A DNA stretch of 42,997 nt. It comes from an uncultured Clostridia bacterium (GTDB lineage: Bacteria > Bacillota > Clostridia > Oscillospirales > QAKW01). Below the pieces are notes generated by a model. That model was not told where the DNA came from. It worked only from the letters and a program-made list of their open reading frames with translations, and searched no databases. The position numbers were made by a program, and so were the translations under genes. The stretch's first letter is position 1, and every line of letters begins with the position of its first letter. The stretch covers positions 82,123-125,119 of the forward strand of contig CALXGQ010000006.1 of assembly GCA_944387895.1 (NCBI GenBank), written 5' to 3'. Shown piece by piece: positions 15,660-24,183 of this stretch.

Positions 15660-16610
15660 TTATTTGATATTCAGCTCTCGCTCTGCCGCGGCTCTTTCCG
15701 CGGGAGGCATTGCGTCTACTGCGCAGAGCAGGCGGTAAACCCGGTCGGTTTCGCTTTCGCCGGGCGGGTTGGTGCGCGCGGCGCGCTCCTTTTCACCCAG
15801 CCGCCAGGCGATCCGGAACCGGTCGGAGATCTTTTTCAGCTCCTCCTTGTTGGCGGGCAGCCTTCTTTTCTCCCGGGGCGTGAAAAGATAGGTGCTGTAT
15901 GCGCTGCAAATGGGTGCGGTCGCACCGAAGGCGATCTGCTGCCCGTGGTCGAGCCAGAGGCATTTATTGCAGAGGTTCCGCACCTGCTGCACCGAATGGG
16001 AAACAAGAATGCCCGTTACGCCCTTGGCAAGAATATTTTTTATTTTCTGGGCGCTTTTATCCTTGAAGGCTTCGTCGCCTACGCTTAATACTTCGTCGAG
16101 AATCAGGATATCCGGATTCACCAGGCAGGCGATCGAGAAGGCCAGCCGGCTTTTCATGCCGCTGGAAAGCTGCTTGAACATATGGTTCTGAAAGTCTTCC
16201 AGCTCGGCAAAGGCGATGATCTCCTCGTATTTTTCTTCGATGAATTTTCTGGTATACCCCAGCAGCGCGCCGCGCAGAAAGGTGTTTTCCCGCACGGTAA
16301 GCTCCGGGTCGAATCCGGAGGCAAGCTCCAGCAGCGCGGCGATATTGCCCCGCGTGACGACCTGCCCCTCGGTGGGCACCATGATGCCGGTGATCGCCTT
16401 GAGCAGCGTGGATTTTCCGGCGCCGTTGGTTCCAACGATCCCCAGCATATCGCCTTTTTCAAGGGAAAAGGTCACGTTGCGATCCGCCCAGAATTCCTCG
16501 ACCTTATATTTTCCGCTCAGCTTCCGGACAACATAGTCCTTCAGCCCGATGGATTGCAGATCTCCGGTCTTGTATCGGATCGATACGTTTTTACATTCCA
16601 AAACCGTCAT
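15660..16610 (-). CDS. ABC transporter ATPase for surface polysaccharide export (Wzt/TagH type)
   Basis: A 316-residue ATPase of the polysaccharide-export subfamily. Walker A GTNGAGKST is at 60-68, the signature LSSGMKSRLAF at about 148-158, Walker B ILILDEV near 168-174, and the switch His in SHSVQQV. The N-terminal strand pattern (YKTGDLQSIGLKDYVVRKL) is characteristic of Wzt/TagH exporters. The C-terminal 70 residues after the core are charged and lack the large carbohydrate-binding domain of O9a-type Wzt, so selection by a capped chain end is not evident. Together with the permease encoded upstream it should move an undecaprenyl-linked polymer across the membrane. Confidence 0.9.
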   Translation of the reverse strand: MTVLECKNVSIRYKTGDLQSIGLKDYVVRKLSGKYKVEEFWADRNVTFSLEKGDMLGIVGTNGAGKSTLLKAITGIMVPTEGQVVTRGNIAALLELASGFDPELTVRENTFLRGALLGYTRKFIEEKYEEIIAFAELEDFQNHMFKQLSSGMKSRLAFSIACLVNPDILILDEVLSVGDEAFKDKSAQKIKNILAKGVTGILVSHSVQQVRNLCNKCLWLDHGQQIAFGATAPICSAYSTYLFTPREKRRLPANKEELKKISDRFRIAWRLGEKERAARTNPPGESETDRVYRLLCAVDAMPPAERAAAERELNIK

Positions 16611-16625
16611 AAAGAGCCATTCCTT

Positions 16626-17393
16626 TTAAACATAATACAAAAATTCGTTGTTGCATTTCTTATAGAGCAGGCAGCCTGCAAGCAGGGCAATGAGGGCGTA
16701 GGCCGCCGCCAGGATGTGGATGATCAGAGAGGGGACGAACCCGTCTATCACGACGCAACGGAAATAGAAAATATAGACGTATACCGGATTGAGATAAAAG
16801 ATCGAGCGCAGATTTTCCGGCATGATGGTAACGGGATAAAAAATGGCGGAAACGTAGTTGAGCAGGGTGAGGAAAATGCTGTAGAGGTACTCAACGTCCC
16901 GGAAAAAGACGAAGAGCGCCGAAAGCACCATTCCCACGCCGAAGGAAAAAACCAGCAGGCACAGCACCGGATACAGCAGCGAGAGCATATGAAACCCGAA
17001 CTGGATGTGATCAAAGATGCAGAACAGGATGAAGATAATAGTAGTCAGGGCAAAGTTGATCAGCGCCTGAAAGGTTTTTGAGAGAAGAAAGAGATATTTG
17101 GGCACGTTGACTTTGGTGAAAATAGAGGCGTTTGCCATCAGCGCGCGCATACAGCCCTGGGTCGCTTCGGTATAAAACGACATGACCAGCGTTCCGCAGA
17201 AGATGTAAATGATGAAATGATCCTGCGTTCTGCCGAATATATTGACGAATACAAACATCAGGATCAGAACATTGAGCAGCGGGGCCAGAAGGCTCCAGAG
17301 CATGCCCAGAACCGTGCGCTTGTATTTTTTCTTAAAATCTCGTTTGACCAGTTCTTCAAAAAGGAACCGGTTTTTTTTCAGCTTTTCAAGCAA
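16626..17393 (-). CDS. ABC-2 type polysaccharide export permease (Wzm/TagG type)
   Basis: A 255-residue integral membrane protein with about six hydrophobic segments after an N-terminal cytoplasmic stretch rich in lysines. RDFKKKYKRTVLGMLWSLLAPLL near residues 19-41 is the recognisable ABC-2 polysaccharide-exporter signature. The start appears to be a TTG at 17393, 8 nt after AAGG; no ATG is suitably placed. It pairs with the ATPase encoded 15 nt downstream. The order permease-ATPase is that of tagGH and wzm-wzt pairs. Confidence 0.9.
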   Translation of the reverse strand: MLEKLKKNRFLFEELVKRDFKKKYKRTVLGMLWSLLAPLLNVLILMFVFVNIFGRTQDHFIIYIFCGTLVMSFYTEATQGCMRALMANASIFTKVNVPKYLFLLSKTFQALINFALTTIIFILFCIFDHIQFGFHMLSLLYPVLCLLVFSFGVGMVLSALFVFFRDVEYLYSIFLTLLNYVSAIFYPVTIMPENLRSIFYLNPVYVYIFYFRCVVIDGFVPSLIIHILAAAYALIALLAGCLLYKKCNNEFLYYV

Positions 17394-17420
17394 GCAAACA
17401 ACCTTCTTTCCTTCTTTCCT

Positions 17421-18713
17421 TTATTGTCGTTTGTCCAGCAGCGCTTCGATCGCGTCTACGCCGAGAACCGTGATGCCGAAGGCGTCCCGCATGCTTTTGC
17501 GCTCTGCAAAGGAATCGTCGATGAAAAGCGCGTTTTCGGAGGGTGCAACGTGATCGATCTTGCGTTCCGAGCGGGGCAGGCAGATGATGCGGTCGAAAAG
17601 CTCCGGCAGGATCCTGCGGGCTTTGAGATCGGCGATGATATCGGTTTCATGCCGGGTGAGCAGCGTAACGGGAATACCGCGCTCAACGCACTGGTAAACA
17701 AACTCCAGCGCCGCAAAATTGACGCGGTCGTGAACGATCACCGTATCGTCGAAATCCAGATAGACTTCATCATAGCAAATCTCCAGCCGGAAAAGGTTGC
17801 CCAGAGCGCGGTCTACTGTCACGCCGCCGATCGGCTCCGGAAAATCCAGCGGCATCTCCAGGGCGTCGAAAACGGTGAGCAGCGCGAGGTTGACTCCCGC
17901 CGCCCGCTCTACGCACATGGTTCCCGCCACCCGGGTGGCGCATTCCAGCAGGCGGCAGGCGCCCTTCCGGTCCCGCTTGAGCTGAAAGAACCAGACGCCC
18001 CGGAAGGCCATTTTTTCGTTGATCGCCCGGGCGATCTGCAGCACCTCTTCGCTGGGCGGTACCAGAGAAGAATTGACGCTGATGCCGTTTTTGACGCGGC
18101 TCCGGGTTCTGCAAGAGGCGAAGCGGAGGGCGCCGGTGCGGTCGGTAAAGCAGTCGATGGTGTATTCTTCCCCGGGCAGATATTCGCAGATCACCTGCTC
18201 GGCGGTGCGGCTGCTCAGCTCATATTGCAGCTGCTCTGCGGTTTTGAGGATGGCAAAGCCCTGGCTGCCCTGAGATTCCGCCGGCTTGATGATGACCGGG
18301 TATTCGGTGATCTCCGCCGGATCGGTATAGATGGCGGGCAGAAAGGGGCAGCCCGCCAGCCGGGCATAGGTTTTGGATTTGCTGCGGCAGATCTGAACCG
18401 TTTCATCGGGCGCGGTCAGCAGCTCCGCCCGGAGCTTCTCCCGGTTCCGGCTCAGCATGGCGATGGCGCTGTCCAGCGCGGGAAAGATGAAGTCGATGCT
18501 GTTTTCCTCCAGATGGCGGTTCAGCACGTCGATAAAATCGGGGGCGTCTATATAGGGGACGCCGCCGATATAGTTTTGATATACCCATTTCCCGTGATCC
18601 TCTGCGCTGGAGGCGCCGTAAAGGGTGATGAAGCGGATGTCCTTGAGCGCCCGGTGGAGCTCAAGGCCGATTTCTGAGCCGCAGGGAAACACCATAATAT
18701 TTATCTGTTCCAT
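17421..18713 (-). CDS. ATP-grasp ligase fused to a HAD-type phosphatase domain
   Basis: From the ATG at 18713 the product is 430 residues; a longer frame would use a TTG at 18740 with badly placed RBS. Residues about 1-95 form a Rossmann-like pre-ATP-grasp domain (NIMVFPCGSEIGLELHRAL). Residues about 105-290 are an ATP-grasp domain with YPVIIKPAESQGSQGF, CEYLPGEEYTIDCF and LLECATRVAG as nucleotide and metal sites. Residues about 315-425 are a compact HAD domain with DFDDT at 320-324, LLTRH at 351-355 and FIDDS at 397-401. ATP-grasp enzymes of this sort join a carboxylate to an amine or thiol through an acyl phosphate. In an operon that makes an amino sugar, acylation of that amine is a reasonable inference. 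What the HAD half removes is unknown. Confidence 0.8.
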   Translation of the reverse strand: MEQINIMVFPCGSEIGLELHRALKDIRFITLYGASSAEDHGKWVYQNYIGGVPYIDAPDFIDVLNRHLEENSIDFIFPALDSAIAMLSRNREKLRAELLTAPDETVQICRSKSKTYARLAGCPFLPAIYTDPAEITEYPVIIKPAESQGSQGFAILKTAEQLQYELSSRTAEQVICEYLPGEEYTIDCFTDRTGALRFASCRTRSRVKNGISVNSSLVPPSEEVLQIARAINEKMAFRGVWFFQLKRDRKGACRLLECATRVAGTMCVERAAGVNLALLTVFDALEMPLDFPEPIGGVTVDRALGNLFRLEICYDEVYLDFDDTVIVHDRVNFAALEFVYQCVERGIPVTLLTRHETDIIADLKARRILPELFDRIICLPRSERKIDHVAPSENALFIDDSFAERKSMRDAFGITVLGVDAIEALLDKRQ

Positions 18714-18779
18714 ATTTTTACCCGGGTACGGCAGGAGCAAATCCTCACCGCCGCCGTTCCTTTCTTTTAAAGGGCGATG

Positions 18780-21233
18780 TTATATTCCCAAACGCCTTTT
18801 AATTTCATTTGTGATGCGCTCGGAATTGTCCGGCCCGTTTACGGACATGTCAAAGAAGTATTGAATTCTTTCGGTGCGCATATTGATATCCTTTTGGGGA
18901 TTTTCAATGTATTCGGCAACACAGTCGAGAGTTTCATCCCAGCTAAATGTCATGGGACCGGGGATTGAATTTTCAAAATCAAGATTGAATCCGGCCTGTG
19001 TTTCCCGGAACCAAACTATATCCGGACAATAATAAATTGCAGGACGGTTCAGCATTGCGAAATCAAGAGAAATAGAAGAATAATCGGTTATAACTATACT
19101 ATAAGCTCCCATCTTCGTATAGATATCGGGTTCGTCATCATACCGAATTCTGTCATAATCTTTAATGCAATGTAATATTTTGCGACTGTAATTACGCCAT
19201 GTATGGGGATGAAGTCTGATAAGGAATGTACCGTTTATTTTTTCCATCAACGCCTCAATTTTATCAAGAGAGTCAAGACAAGCGTCAATTAACTCGGCTT
19301 CTTTTTTAGGTGAATAACGGAATGTGGGAGCGTACATTATTACCGGCGCGCTGTCATCCGGCTGCATGCTATACATAAGAATGTTTCGCGGATGTCCTGC
19401 CATAAAGCAGCTTTCCCTCGGTATATTCCACACATCGGCTATCATATCAAGCCTTTCCTGACCGGGGCATACAAAGATAAAGTATTTTTCAAACTTTTCT
19501 CTGAATGGTGCGGCAAAGAAATATTTAATGCGCTTTTTAAGCTTTGTCATCGGGCTGTCTGACGGGTCGGGCAAAATATCGTTGCTGTACACAACACCCG
19601 GTTCGGAAACCGTTTTAACAACCTTTCCGTCACCCATAGCTTTAAATCCAACGCCGTGCCAAAGCTGAACAATTTTTGTACGGTTGTTAATTCCCGAAAG
19701 CCTGTCATAATCCGACATAACATTATGGTCGGTTATTGCGACCTCGGCATGGGAAAGAATTTTTCTGCTTTTCCCGGTGCCGAATTTATACACGGGTTTA
19801 TTGTCTTCTTTAAGCTGGGAATAAACTTTGTCATCTTTTGTTAACCAGTACAGCTCAATTTCAGGATTATTTTCAATTATATATTCATAAAGATATTTGG
19901 CATTATCTAAGTATTTATGTCCCCTGAAACTTGTAATAACCCATAGATTTTTACGCTTTGGGACAGGAGTATAAAACCAATAAGCCAAGAAACCTAAGAA
20001 ATTATATCCTTTTTTCAAAACTTTTTTAATAATTTTTCGCAGCTTTTCCGCGCCCAAAACAATATAAGAATATATTTTTAAAGGATATCGGTAATATCTG
20101 TTTCTTAATATAGCCTTATAACCGCGCCATGAAAAAGCATTTATCAATGCGCGGGAGTCCTTGTAAAAAGAAAGGTAGGCATTAAGTGAAAGTGTCGCTG
20201 CTTCGGGATAGGAACGAAAAAGTTCCGTAACAGCGCCATGATTATTTGTATCAATAGATGTTCTGAGATAATTATAGGTCTCGTGCTTGATCCGGTTTTC
20301 AAACGCGATTTTCGGATATTTATTCTGATGCAGGGGATACCAGTTCAGCATTCCGGAAATCCATCTCACATGGTCGATCCTCGTTTTCATGAAATGCTCG
20401 GTCATGGTTCCGCTCATATATACGCCAACGTTGCTTCTGCGGTAAACCGATGTGACATCATGAAGAAAGCCGGCGCCGCCTTCCCCCAGCTGCATCAGAA
20501 AAATCGGATGGTCGCCGATGATACCGGTATAATACCAGTCGGGAATTTCCAGATCATAATTCCAGCGAAAAAACAGGGTAGAGGTATGCGCCGGAAAAAC
20601 CCAAACGCAATCATTGCAAGTAAAAATATCTGATTTGTAATGGTAAGACGGCTCACAATCAGGGAAAATAAGCCGTCCTTTTTTGTCTGTTTTGAACCAG
20701 GATCTGAGAAACCAGTCCTCAGGCGCTTCGATTTCCACCTTTGAAAAACAAATTCTCAGCTCCGGGTGCTCCTGCATATAATCATACTGCTTTTGCAGCT
20801 TATATTCATCGACCCAGTAATCGTCGCCTTCGCAAAAGGCGATATAAGGGCTGTCCGCATGGTTGCAGAGGTCGATCAGGTTCGCCTGCGCCCCCATGTT
20901 TTCCTCCCGCAGGAAGGGCACGATGATATCCGGGTACTTTTCGGCATATTCCCGGACAATGTCTGCCGTGCCGTCGGGGCCGTGATCCTCCCCGACAAAT
21001 ACCTTGAATTTGAAATTGGTCTTCTGCATCAAAAAGCTGTCGAGGGCGCTGCGGATGTAGTCCTCGTGTTTATAGGTGATGCAGCAGATGGTAACGGCGC
21101 AGCCGTCGTTTTTGGCGGCGCGCGCGGCGGTTTCGGGGCCGAGAACAAGTCCTTCTACGCTGCCGTCGGTGCAGTAGTGCCCCGTTTCTGCATCGAAGAG
21201 GGCGGCGTATTTAAAATGTTGATCAGTCTGCAT
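18780..21233 (-). CDS. GT2 glycosyltransferase fused to a CDP-glycerol glycerophosphotransferase-type polymerase
   Basis: An 817-residue two-domain protein. Residues about 45-270 are a GT2 (GT-A fold) glycosyltransferase, with VTICCITYKHEDYI at the start, EDHGPDGT at the usual DDxS position and AFCEGDDYWVDE as the metal site. A basic linker follows (300-410). Residues about 425-810 are a TagF/TagB-like domain: LWVITSFRGHKYLDNAKYL, LWHGVGFKAMG, HPRNILM, YAPTFRYSP, RLHPHTW and TDYSSISLDFAML carry the conserved His and Ser/Asp residues of polyol-phosphate transferases. Such domains use CDP-glycerol, CDP-ribitol or similar donors. Base composition changes inside the gene: the 5' part (to about residue 158) is GC-rich, the rest clearly AT-rich, which suggests a recombinant gene. 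Confidence 0.88.
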   Translation of the reverse strand: MQTDQHFKYAALFDAETGHYCTDGSVEGLVLGPETAARAAKNDGCAVTICCITYKHEDYIRSALDSFLMQKTNFKFKVFVGEDHGPDGTADIVREYAEKYPDIIVPFLREENMGAQANLIDLCNHADSPYIAFCEGDDYWVDEYKLQKQYDYMQEHPELRICFSKVEIEAPEDWFLRSWFKTDKKGRLIFPDCEPSYHYKSDIFTCNDCVWVFPAHTSTLFFRWNYDLEIPDWYYTGIIGDHPIFLMQLGEGGAGFLHDVTSVYRRSNVGVYMSGTMTEHFMKTRIDHVRWISGMLNWYPLHQNKYPKIAFENRIKHETYNYLRTSIDTNNHGAVTELFRSYPEAATLSLNAYLSFYKDSRALINAFSWRGYKAILRNRYYRYPLKIYSYIVLGAEKLRKIIKKVLKKGYNFLGFLAYWFYTPVPKRKNLWVITSFRGHKYLDNAKYLYEYIIENNPEIELYWLTKDDKVYSQLKEDNKPVYKFGTGKSRKILSHAEVAITDHNVMSDYDRLSGINNRTKIVQLWHGVGFKAMGDGKVVKTVSEPGVVYSNDILPDPSDSPMTKLKKRIKYFFAAPFREKFEKYFIFVCPGQERLDMIADVWNIPRESCFMAGHPRNILMYSMQPDDSAPVIMYAPTFRYSPKKEAELIDACLDSLDKIEALMEKINGTFLIRLHPHTWRNYSRKILHCIKDYDRIRYDDEPDIYTKMGAYSIVITDYSSISLDFAMLNRPAIYYCPDIVWFRETQAGFNLDFENSIPGPMTFSWDETLDCVAEYIENPQKDINMRTERIQYFFDMSVNGPDNSERITNEIKRRLGI

Positions 21234-21247
21234 TGAAATAATTCCTT

Positions 21248-22303
21248 TTATTTTTGTTGGTTTCGCAGGGCGTCGATGGTGTGCGCTACGCCTTTTTTCA
21301 GCGGATATTGCCCCGCCCAGCCGAGGGAATAAAGCTTTTCGCTATCCAGAACGGCGTGCGGAATAAAGGTCTGCTGGGCTTTGGCGGCGGCGTCCGGCAC
21401 GGAGAAAACCACCTTTCGCCCCGTATAGGCGGCGACCTCCCGGGCAAAGCCGGCGATGGTGGCCGTTGCCTCCCGGTTGGCGATATTATACGCTTCGCCG
21501 CTTTTCCCCTTCAGCATGACCGAAAGGATCGCCGAGGCGCAGTCTGCCACGTAGCAATAGGAGCGGAGCTGCAGCCCCGGGCTGTTCAGAACGATATCCT
21601 CCCCGGCCAGAGCGCTGTTGACAAACTGCACGTTGGCGCGGTTGTCCTGCCGGGTGGCGTTGGGGCCGTAGGTATGGCAGGGACGCACGATGACGGCGTC
21701 GGTCCCGTATTGCGCCTGATAGGAAACGCAGAGGGTTTCCGCCGCCCGCTTGGAGGCGGGGTAGCAGGAGCGCGGCTGGGTGGGATCCACATAGCCGCTG
21801 AAGTCCTCCCGGAAGGCCCGGACAGATTCGGGCGCCCGGCCGTAAACCTCGCCGGAGGAAACAAAGACAAACCGTTTCGCGCCGCAGCTTTTGGCATAGT
21901 CCAGCAGATTGGCGGCGCCCAGGATATTGCCCATAATGGTGCCCACCGGGTCGCCGGCAAAGGCGGCGGGGTAGGCGTTGCTGGCGGCGTGGATGATATA
22001 GTCGGCGGAAAAAGGAAAGTCCGCCGGGGTGTTGACGTCGTATTCCACAAGGCGAAGGGCGTTCCCGCCGCTCTGGCCGAAACGCTCCTCAAGCCGTTTT
22101 TTGCTTCTGCCCGATGCATAGACGGTGATCCCGGCGCCGGTATCACGGTCGTAGGCCACCAGCATATCGGTGAGAAAGGAGCCGATCAGTCCGGTTGCGC
22201 CGGTGATCAGCACCGCGCTGCCCCGCAGCGCTTCCAGGCCTGCTACGCAGCCGATTGCCGTTTGCAGGTCCTGGTTGTAGACGTCGCTTTCGTATAAATA
22301 CAA
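21248..22303 (-). CDS. NAD-dependent epimerase/dehydratase (extended SDR)
   Basis: A 351-residue extended SDR with the nucleotide loop GATGLIGSF at about 35-43, FVSSGEVYGRAP in the central sheet, and YPASKRAAE with the catalytic Tyr and Lys. RPCHTYGPNATRQDNRA and SYCYVADCASAI are common to sugar-nucleotide SDRs. The gene lies 10 nt after the cytidylyltransferase gene, and an IspD-type enzyme paired with an SDR recalls the pneumococcal Abp1/Abp2 pair for CDP-arabinitol. It might therefore reduce a CDP-linked ketose. A dTDP-sugar epimerase acting on the RfbB product is the main alternative. Confidence 0.82.
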   Translation of the reverse strand: MYLYESDVYNQDLQTAIGCVAGLEALRGSAVLITGATGLIGSFLTDMLVAYDRDTGAGITVYASGRSKKRLEERFGQSGGNALRLVEYDVNTPADFPFSADYIIHAASNAYPAAFAGDPVGTIMGNILGAANLLDYAKSCGAKRFVFVSSGEVYGRAPESVRAFREDFSGYVDPTQPRSCYPASKRAAETLCVSYQAQYGTDAVIVRPCHTYGPNATRQDNRANVQFVNSALAGEDIVLNSPGLQLRSYCYVADCASAILSVMLKGKSGEAYNIANREATATIAGFAREVAAYTGRKVVFSVPDAAAKAQQTFIPHAVLDSEKLYSLGWAGQYPLKKGVAHTIDALRNQQK

Positions 22304-22313
22304 AATTCTTTCC

Positions 22314-23027
22314 TCACTTCTTGATCCAGGATGAGCGCTTTACGTTGAGCAGCGCCTTAAATATATCGATATCGTCGATGGTGGTGAGCTTGATGTTTTT
22401 TTCGGATCCTGCCGAAAAATAGACCTTTTCGCCCATTTCGATCATCAGGGTGACGGAAGCAACGGAGTTGGTGATCCCCGCCTCAAGGGCGCGCCGGTGC
22501 AGATCGCAGATCTTCCCGATCGTGAAGCCTTGCGGGGTCTGGGTGCGCTTAAGACTGTCGCGGGGGTAGCTCTCTTCCGAGGAAAGCTCGTCGTTGGTCA
22601 CCACCATGGCTTCGGCGCAGGGGATTACCGAGATGGCGCAGCCGTACTGCGCAGTCTTGACAATACAGTCGGATATGATTTCCTGAGAAACCATGGGGCG
22701 GATCGCGTCGTGGATCAGCACGATATCGTCCCGGGAGTAATGCTTTTCCAGCTCATAAACGCCGTTGCGGATGGAGTCCTGCCCGTTTTTACCGCCGGGG
22801 ATGATGTGCTTGAGCTTTGTGATGTTGAACTGGTTGGCATAGGCCTGAAGCACCGTTTCCCAGCCTTCGATGCAGACGACCGCGATCACGTCGATATCGG
22901 AATGGTTCTGGAAGGCCTCCAGCGTATAAATGATCACCGGCCGTTCTTCCACCGTCAGAAACTGCTTGGGGATGTTCTGATGCATTCGCTGGCCGCTTCC
23001 GCCTGCGATAAGAAGTGCTATGTTCAT
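22314..23027 (-). CDS. IspD/TarI-family cytidylyltransferase
   Basis: A 237-residue nucleotidyltransferase with the CTP-binding loop IAGGSGQRM followed by PKQF (residues 7-23), VLIHDAIRPMVS with the metal-binding Asp near 105, KRTQTPQGF and a late Lys in NIKLTTIDDIDIF. IspD makes CDP-methylerythritol and TarI makes CDP-ribitol from the same fold. The position inside a surface-polymer operon next to a CDP-alditol-phosphotransferase-type polymerase favours the TarI or Abp1 role over isoprenoid synthesis. The alditol or ketose substrate cannot be read directly. It is followed by the SDR at 10 nt and preceded by the aminotransferase at 7 nt. Confidence 0.87.
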   Translation of the reverse strand: MNIALLIAGGSGQRMHQNIPKQFLTVEERPVIIYTLEAFQNHSDIDVIAVVCIEGWETVLQAYANQFNITKLKHIIPGGKNGQDSIRNGVYELEKHYSRDDIVLIHDAIRPMVSQEIISDCIVKTAQYGCAISVIPCAEAMVVTNDELSSEESYPRDSLKRTQTPQGFTIGKICDLHRRALEAGITNSVASVTLMIEMGEKVYFSAGSEKNIKLTTIDDIDIFKALLNVKRSSWIKK

Positions 23028-23034
23028 TTTTTAA

Positions 23035-24150
23035 TCACCTTTCTGAAATTGATATTATTGCATCGCAGATGGCATCTGCGGTTTTTTCATCCAGATCCTC
23101 ATAAAGAGGCAGGCAGAGCACCTGAGCCGAGATCCTTTCCGCAACCGGCGTGGCGTTCTGCTTGCTGCCGCGCAGGCAGGCAAGGGTGCTGGTGAGGGGA
23201 TAGAAGTATTTGCGCGCGCCGATCCCCTGTTCCTCCAGCCTTTCGGCCAGCTTGTCCCGGGTGCAGCCGAACTGCGCGGGATCGATCACCACGGGGAAGT
23301 AGGCGTAGTTGCTTTTGACCCCCGGCGCAACGGCGTTGAGCTTCAGGCCGTTTACGCCGCTCAGCCGCGCGGTGTATTGCTCATAGGCGCGTTTGCGCGC
23401 CGCGATCGCCCGGTCGATATGACGCAGGTTGCAAAGCCCCATTGCGGCGCAAAATTCATTCATCTTGGCGTTGCCCCCGGCATAGGTCAGCTCCGTGGGG
23501 GAGGTCATGCCGAAGTTTTTCAGGTGGGTGAGCTTATCATAGTAGCCGCTCTCCCGGAATACCGCCGCGCCGCCTTCAATGCAGTGGAACACTTTCGTGG
23601 CATGAAAGCTGAGCATCGATGCGTCGCCCATGGAAAGAGCGCCGGCGCCGTCCTTTTCCACGCCGAAGGCATGGGCGGCGTCATAAATCACTTTCAGACC
23701 GTGCCGCCGGGCGATCGCCGCGATCCGTTCGTCGTCGCAGAGGTTGCCGTAGACGTGCACCCCGAGGATCGCCGTGGTGCGGTCGGTGATCAGCGGTTCG
23801 ATGCAGGCGGGATCGATCGTGTAGGTTTCAGGGTCGATATCGCAGAAAACGGGGGTGAGCCCCTTGCGGATCAGCGCGTTGGTGGTGGAAACAAAGGTGA
23901 ACGGCGTGGTGATGACCTCGCCCTTGAGCTCCATGGCCTCCAGAATACATTCCAGCGCCAGATGGCCGTTGACGCAGAGGGATACGTTGTCTACCCCCAG
24001 ATATGCCCGCAGCCGGCTTTCAAGCTCCCGGTGCTTTTCTCCGGAGTTGGTGAGCCAGCGGGATTCCCAAAGGGGACGGATCTCCGCGACGTATTCCTCA
24101 AAATCTGGCATGGAGGAACGGGTTACGGCAATTTTTTGGTTCATTTTCAT
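23035..24150 (-). CDS. DegT/DnrJ/EryC1-family sugar aminotransferase, VioA-like
   Basis: A 371-residue PLP enzyme. The internal aldimine lysine is Lys186 in SFHATKVFHCIEGG, with Asp157 (YDAAHAFG) facing the pyridine nitrogen. The N-terminus VTRSSMPDFEEYV, then WESRWLTNSGEKHREL and VNGHLALE, is the pattern I associate with VioA-type dTDP-4-amino-4,6-dideoxyglucose transaminases. With RfbA and RfbB in the same operon, dTDP-4-keto-6-deoxyglucose is the expected acceptor, giving a dTDP-4-amino-4,6-dideoxyhexose. Whether the product is the gluco or galacto form cannot be told. The gene is followed at 7 nt by the cytidylyltransferase. Confidence 0.88.
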   Translation of the reverse strand: MKMNQKIAVTRSSMPDFEEYVAEIRPLWESRWLTNSGEKHRELESRLRAYLGVDNVSLCVNGHLALECILEAMELKGEVITTPFTFVSTTNALIRKGLTPVFCDIDPETYTIDPACIEPLITDRTTAILGVHVYGNLCDDERIAAIARRHGLKVIYDAAHAFGVEKDGAGALSMGDASMLSFHATKVFHCIEGGAAVFRESGYYDKLTHLKNFGMTSPTELTYAGGNAKMNEFCAAMGLCNLRHIDRAIAARKRAYEQYTARLSGVNGLKLNAVAPGVKSNYAYFPVVIDPAQFGCTRDKLAERLEEQGIGARKYFYPLTSTLACLRGSKQNATPVAERISAQVLCLPLYEDLDEKTADAICDAIISISER

Positions 24151-24183
24151 TATTACCTTCTTTTGTTGATTTCATAACGCGGC

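Noticed and set aside
14667..16088. A 473-codon open frame on the plus strand
   Set aside because: It is the mirror frame of rfbA and the exporter ATPase, both unmistakable on the minus strand. GC-rich third positions keep the opposite strand open.
17217..18677. A 486-codon plus-strand frame
   Set aside because: It lies opposite the ATP-grasp-HAD gene and the permease gene, and its product has no recognisable domain.
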